In this document: piece by piece, positions 58,516-64,000 of the stretch
Layout of the letters: each line of letters begins with the position of its first letter
How positions within the stretch are numbered: position 1 is the stretch's first letter
DNA from: Plicaturopsis crispa FD-325 SS-3
Taxonomy: Eukaryota > Basidiomycota > Agaricomycetes > Amylocorticiales > Amylocorticiaceae
DNA length: 64,000 nt
Direction: 5' to 3'
NCBI GenBank assembly: GCA_000827205.1
Contig: KN832561.1
Location: forward strand, 1 to 64,000
Program-made: the position numbers and the translations under genes
Notes under the pieces: model-generated
Database searches by the model: none
Told to the model about the DNA's origin: nothing
What the model saw: the letters and a program-made list of their open reading frames with translations, nothing else

Positions 58516-60559
58516 AGCCCAATGAGCCCGCCAGGACCTAGCTGATACGGGCAGCAGGCACAGGGAGGACGCATAGGGTGTGATTGAGGCGCGCGGGAAG
58601 ATAACTAGCAGTGCTGGCGCGAGTAGGTGGGCGGGAAAAGGGCGGGAAGGCGAATGGAGGAGAGCTCGCACGCAAATGGAGGAGGGCTAGCACGCAGATG
58701 GAGGAGGGCTGGCACGCGACAGGGAGCAGAAACACGAAGGAAGTGTGTCCCAAAAGAATGAAAGGCTCTACCAGAGATAGCTTATACACGTCCGCGCGCA
58801 GACACGTTAAGGGTATGAACAGCGGCTACGAATAACACGCACACGCACAGCTCCGCAGGACCCGACTCCCGCGCGTCATACCCAGCGATAACGAAATGAG
58901 CCCGCCAGGTCTACTGCGAGCAGCCGGGCGTGAAAGGGCGTATATGGGGTGCGGTCGAGGCGCGCGGGAGGAGGAGGGTTGGTAACCGACTGGGGGTAGG
59001 ATGAGGAGGGGCTGTAGGGACAATATAAGTGATACGTGCCCCAGAGCGACTGAGGATGGACTTGCGAGAGAGACGAGGAGAGATATGGCGATAATTACGA
59101 TGCAAAGTATTTAACGGGACATGGCTGCGACGAGCAGCATCATCGACGCAGGAGGCGCACAGTGGATAGACGACGAGCAGGGTGAACGCGCATAAGACGA
59201 GGGTTATCGACAGAGCGTGTATTGAGGCTGACGACGATGACGACAGGGACAAGACGTTGACGTCGAGGTCAACGACGAACTCGACGAGCTCGATCGATGG
59301 CGCGTGATCTCGGCATCGCCCGGCCACGTGTCTTCCTGCTGACCTCCCTGCGCTCGTCTGTCCTCTCTGTCATCAACCCCATGCTCGTCGTTCCACCATC
59401 TCTGCTCTCCCAAGATTCGTAATCCAGTCTGCTGCCCATTCATCACACTAGTACTGCCATCATGTCCTGCATCCCGCTGCTCCTACGGACGAGCACCCAC
59501 TCGATCGTTCATGGAGGCGCATCGTAGCTGCGCTCTCTTGTCGACCGATGCGTCTTAGCAGTGAGGGCAGCGGCACACCATGCCTACCGACAGTACTGGG
59601 TACTCCCAATCTCAACGCCGATCGTGAATGTCGGACAACCGATTCCTCGACGAGTACGTTCCCTCCTCTCACGCTGCTGCCCCCATGCAATCGATCGCCA
59701 GCACACAGTCACCGACACTTCCCGCTGTACTTGACCTCACTCGTGCAGCGGCGTGGTTCCCCCTTCGTTCTCCGCAACTTGCACCCATCCTCCGCACATC
59801 CACCGCTCCGAAGCGAATTTGGGTCCTCACTCAATCGGAAGCCAACTCGCGTTTGCGCGCACAAGCTCCCGATTGATCGATCCATAGATTTGTCAGCGGT
59901 GGATGGTCGGCTACGGACCACGGTGCGGCTTGCACAACACGGTCGTCTCCGTGCCCCTTACATCCCTTCTGTCTATTCCTTGCATCCTTCCTCTCTATTC
60001 CTTGCATCCTTCCTCTCTTTTCCTTCCCTGCAATCCCGGCTTGCACGCCTACACTGCCTACTCCACCCCCGCAAGCCCCCGCCGATGCACATTCGGACAC
60101 CCATCGATCGCGTAGTGTGCATCGCGCCCTGCGCACGATTGACACCCGGTCGACGTGCTCCGGCCTTCAATTCGCTTTGGCGGGCACTGTGTTGCGGAAC
60201 GGGGCGTTGCTGTCTTGTTACCTTTTGATTAAGTCCATCTCAGTTTCTTATGTCCGTCTCCGTATCTCCCCCGTCCGTCTCACCTCTTCGGCGGTCCATC
60301 TCACTTCTTCGTCTGTCATCCCGTCGCTGTCACCCGCTATCACCGCTGCGAGGTGCTCGGGGCCCTCCACCGCGCGTGTGGTGCCCAAAAATTCGACGCG
60401 CCGTCCGTCAGGTGGATCTCCCATCCCAACCACTTGACAGCGGTGAATGCGCGGTGGCGGAGGACTTGAACGGGTCTCTTCTTTGGGTCGTGTTTATGCG
60501 TTATAGTGGATTTCACACAGCGTTCGTGTCTAGATTTTCGCAACGTCCGAGTGGCTAAA

Positions 60560-62110
60560 CTCCGCACACACCCGCCCGCCGCAGGATCCAGTGCCATCCC
60601 TCAATCGTGCAGACTTTGCACTCATCGCGCGCGGCCGACGATTGAGTTTGTTGGACACTTGGCCTTGCGGCGGAGGGTTGGCGTGCAGATGGCCGCACTT
60701 TGGTGCGCAGGTGACCGCACTTTGGCGTGCAGATGGCCGCACTTTGGCGTGCAGATGGCCGCACTTTGGTGCGCAGGTGACTGCACTCGTCTGGCAAGCT
60801 CGTATGTCCTGCCCACTTTTTTTTTTGAACAAGCGTGTTTTTCTCAGTACACGCGTATCTACGGTCCGGTTTCTGCGCACACCCGCCCGCCGCAGCACTC
60901 ACGGCCCTCCTTCCATCGTGCAGACTGCCCGCGCTCGCTGCGCGCAGCCGACGATTGATTTGGCCTCATATTGAGGCTTGTGGCGGATGATTGGCGTGCA
61001 GATGATTCGGCGTGCAGATGGCCGCACACGTCTGGCAGGCTCGTCTTTCCTGCATATCTTCCCCCGTCCACGCGTACATCCTCCAGCCCACGCGAATCTA
61101 TGGTCCGATTTCTGCACACCCCCGCCCGCCGCAGCACCCAGCGCCCTCCCTCCATCGCCCAGATTCTCACTCTCAGCGAGCAGTCCACGATTGATCAAAG
61201 AGGCGTGAAAGTGGTGCTGCGGCGGATGATTGGCGTGCAGATGTCCGCCTTTAAAACGCCTCGCCGAGTGTTTTCCTTCATGCAACGCTACAGTGGATTC
61301 TACGCAGCGTCCCAGAGGTCCAACGCTGCCCACCACCGCCCGCCGCAGCTCCCAGCGCCCTCCCTCAATCGTGCAGGCCTCACGCGCTCATCGCGCGCGC
61401 GGCCGACAATTGATAGGTTTGTGTCTGTGCTCTGCGGCGGATGATTGGCGTGCGGGCGACTTCGTTTCGCGACTCTCGCCGTGGGTGTTTATCCGTGTAG
61501 CATTTTGGTAGCTCAACGCTGCACACCCCCGCCCGCCGCAGGATCCAGTGCCCTCCCTCAATCGTGCAGGCTCCGCGCTCTCAGCGAGCAGTCCTCGATT
61601 GATTCGCCGCGACTCCCACCAGCTGCGGCGGATGATTGGCGTGTAGACGTCCGCTTTTTACGTGCCTCTCCACGTTCTCCGTGCACCGTCCATGTCTAGA
61701 TTTTCGCGACGTCCTAGCGCCTCAACGCTGCACACCACCACCCGCCGCAGCATCCAAGGTCATCTCTCAATCGCGCAGGCTTCGCACTCATCGCGCGCGG
61801 GGCCGACGATTGATTCGGCTTCATATTGAGGCTTGTGGCGGATGTTTGGCGTGCAGATGACCGCACTCATTTGACGTGCAGACGACTGCGCCCATCTGGC
61901 AAGCTCGTCTTGCCTTCGCACTTTTCTTTCTGAACAAGCGTGTTTTTCTCGGTACACGCGTGTCTATAGTCCGATTTCTAAGCACCACCGCCCGCCGCAG
62001 CATCCAGCCCCTCCCTCAATCGTGCACGCCTCACGCGCTCGCTGTGTGCGGCCGACGATTGATTGTGCTCGATGATTAAGCTTGCGGCGGATGGTGGTCC
62101 GCAGATGACC
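60560..62110 (-). repeat. Family A hairpin-unit array, right arm (about 7 units)
   Basis: The box GCGGATGATTGGCGTGCAG and variants occurs near 60,668, 60,983, 61,217, 61,432, 61,623, 61,834 and 62,082. Between them lie CTCAATCG(T/C)GCAGGC ... CGATTGAT hairpins and CGCCCGCCGCAG boxes. Within the first unit, 60,681-60,790 is five tandem 22-bp copies (G(C/T)G(T/C)GCAG(A/G)TG(G/A)CCGCACTTTG type) not seen in the left arm. Confidence 0.75.
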
Positions 62111-63180
62111 TCGCCTCGCGACTCATACTCAGTGCCCACATCGCCTACCCGCTGCCAACCCACGTCATTCAGGCCTTCCATCGTCTTGCCCGCCTCACGC
62201 TCGTACTCGGTGCCGTGGTGTGTCCGTTATGCAACATTGTACATATAATGGAGGTAATGCTCAGCTCAAACGTGTCGTGCTCGCAATGTCTGGATAGAGT
62301 GAAGTAGACGCATGTATTTAAGACTGGGGTATATACATGGTGGATACGCTACATGCCCTCTATGTGCGCCCACCGCAAGTTCTTAGCAAGAATCCAAGAG
62401 CATCATAGCCTGAGCCTGGAAACCGTTAGCGAGTCCGGATACACCGCGTACGAACACACACCACACACACAATAAGAAAGCGCGGTGTTAGCGTCAGCGT
62501 GTAGCACCCGGTAACGAATATATCGACACAACGTGCCACGAAATGTCGATACAATGTGCATGGTGCACGCGGTTGCAGGAGGGAGGGACGTCTGCACGGG
62601 GAGGGACATTTCGGGGAGGGAGGAGCAGCACGAGAGGAGAAAAGGGTAACACACGCGCACCAAACGCTGACAGCACCTTCCAGACCTACACCTCCCGCGC
62701 AGCTCAGATAGACCGATCGATAAGTGCCTGCACAGGCGCACAGGGGTGCGTTGAAGACACGTAGGATCGAACATCGAGCGCGCGGGAGGCAGGTGAAGGT
62801 TTGAGGACAGAGGAGGTGTGAGGTGTAGGTCGGGATGCCACGGACAACGGGGGCGACGAAAACGGTGAGACGGTTGAACGAGATTGCGAGATGCCCAACG
62901 AGACTGCGAGACGCCCTACAAAACGGCGAGATGCCTAACAAACGAAACCCAACAGCAGAGGCAAGCACCATACACTGCCAGGACTCCAGTCACCATGCAC
63001 CCGCGCGCACATTCGGGAGCCTCGCTCACGGATCTGCGAGGGCACCGCTAGACTCTAGTTGGCGACGAGGAAGATGCGTGTGGCACGCGAGCGTGCGCGC
63101 GGGACGACGGAGTGTATCGTGCGTGATCGAGATGAGTGTGCCATCAAGCAGGAACATGAGCGATCCCCTAGATTATTGGG

Positions 63181-64000
63181 AAGGGGGAAAGAGAATCCGC
63201 ATCAGACGCATCGACCTCACTATGCTCCCGCGCGGACCCACTTGGGTGCGACTCAATGGGTCCACAGGCGCACGGCTGCTATGAGCAACTGGGCACCATG
63301 CAGACGCAGAGGCAACATCGTGTACACGCGCGGGAGTGTAATGGTCGAAGGATGCGGTGACGCAGGTGGGGCTCTGAACGAGAGAAGAAAGAGAGAAAAG
63401 TAAAAATAACAGTGGCAGGACGCACCCTAAGTACGAGTTGCATCGACTTCCCATGCTCCCGCACGAACCGAGGTTCTGAAATCCCGATGAGTCGGCCGGG
63501 GCACGGCTGCTACGAGCAACTGGGCACGGTGCCGACACATGGGCGACATCGTGTACACGCGCGGGAGTGCGATGGGTCGAAGGATACGATCGCGGGGGCA
63601 TGTCTGCGAGCACACAAAAAGGACGAAGACCGTAAGTAAGTACATACCAGATATCCCTGCATTGCAGTCCATCTCGTTCTCCAGGGAAAGGGAGAAACAG
63701 CAGAGCGTGGCGCAGCGACGAATGCCACGCCATGGACGCGACAGACTCCACACGACGCCAGGTATGGGCAATCACACACAACATAGGGTAGTGTCGAGGG
63801 CAAGCGAGGATCCGACGAGAACAAGCAGTGGTTGGGGCCCGTGCGATGGTAAGAAATGAGCAGCGTCGATAGCGGCGTGGAACTTGACAATGGAGAAGTA
63901 GGGAGCACTGACTAGCCTGAGGATGTGAAGGACGTCAGCGAACTGTCGAACAGTATAAATGGCGTGCAAGGCCGTGGAACATGGTCGACGACTGGTCTAC
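63181..64000. other. Outer right flank with one imperfect tandem duplication
   Basis: Sequence beyond the end of inter-arm homology. A ~90-bp segment containing CACGGCTGCTA, CATCGTGTACACGCGCGGGAG and GGTCGAAGGAT occurs at 63,271 and again at 63,502 (231 bp apart, about 80% similar). Nothing else is recognisable; frames are not conserved. No telomeric repeats are present. Confidence 0.45.

Larger units (their letters stand above)
46530..63180 (-). repeat. Right arm of the diverged inverted repeat
   Basis: Reverse-complement counterpart of 523-16,565; anchor pairs are listed with that entry. It is slightly longer because of a 988-bp element and expanded tandem repeats, and shorter at its inner end because the regulator gene is lost. 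Long open frames (for example 561 codons on minus at 56,781-58,466, 387 on minus at 51,575-52,738, 362 on plus at 55,393-56,481) run through tandem repeats and are not kept in the left arm, so they are not called as genes. Stretches 47,100-48,340, 48,880-50,260, 53,060-54,730, 54,830-56,950 and 58,520-60,550 hold arm sequence with scattered hairpin units and no supported gene. Confidence 0.85.

Noticed and set aside
523-63180. One giant mobile element with long inverted termini carrying host genes
   Set aside because: The island contains single-copy core genes (ADE8, DAD3, ARPC1, arginase), no recombinase or transposase gene, and the arms end at a telomeric tract rather than at defined termini.
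1-64000. A complete mini-chromosome with two telomeric ends
   Set aside because: The only telomeric tract is 21 bp and internal, and the right end has none.

Overview
The window looks like nuclear DNA of a filamentous basidiomycete, probably an agaricomycete. The genes carry many short GT-AG introns (about 45-70 nt) with conserved exon phases. The only telomere-type tract is of the TTAGGG type. Several gene families are typical fungal ones: a Zn(II)2Cys6 regulator, the DASH subunit Dad3, a Leu5-type carrier, a NIMA kinase and a basidiomycete-type HNH protein. All identities given here were estimated by eye; no alignment or search was run.

Layout: (1) Positions 1-504 are unclassified sequence rich in short perfect hairpins, followed by a 21-bp interstitial telomeric tract (505-525). 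(2) About 523-16,565 is a gene-poor, repeat-rich left arm. (3) About 16,600-46,500 is an ordinary gene island. (4) About 46,530-63,180 is a right arm that is the inverted, diverged copy of the left arm, block by block. (5) Positions 63,181-64,000 are right outer flank with no visible partner. The arms consist largely of ~200-bp units, each carrying a nested inverted repeat (families A and B), plus 18-23-bp minisatellites. Each arm has a private insertion: a 759-bp element with 13-bp inverted ends on the left, and a 988-bp TA-flanked element with 16-bp terminal inverted repeats on the right. One ~530-bp block is far more similar between arms than the rest. The only convincing arm gene is a Zn(II)2Cys6 regulator at the inner edge of the left arm; the right arm keeps a relic of its 3' end.

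The gene island, left to right, holds: arginase (+); a frameshifted, apparently truncated copy of a basidiomycete protein family (-); Dad3 (+); ARPC1/Arc40 (-); a 4-kb stretch without a convincing gene; a BTB/POZ-like protein (+); an AGC kinase (-); an OB-fold-like protein (+); a basic/serine-rich orphan (+); a mitochondrial CoA carrier of Leu5 type (+); GAR transformylase Ade8 (-); a GH15 glycosidase split into 36 exons (-); a NIMA/Kin3 kinase (-); and a frameshifted HNH-type gene beside a 236-bp tandem duplication (+). These are mainly core metabolic, cytoskeletal and cell-cycle genes with no common pathway, so the island reads as normal chromosome flanked by subtelomere-like arms, not as cargo of one mobile element. 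Exon models below were checked to keep one open frame from start to stop unless stated.
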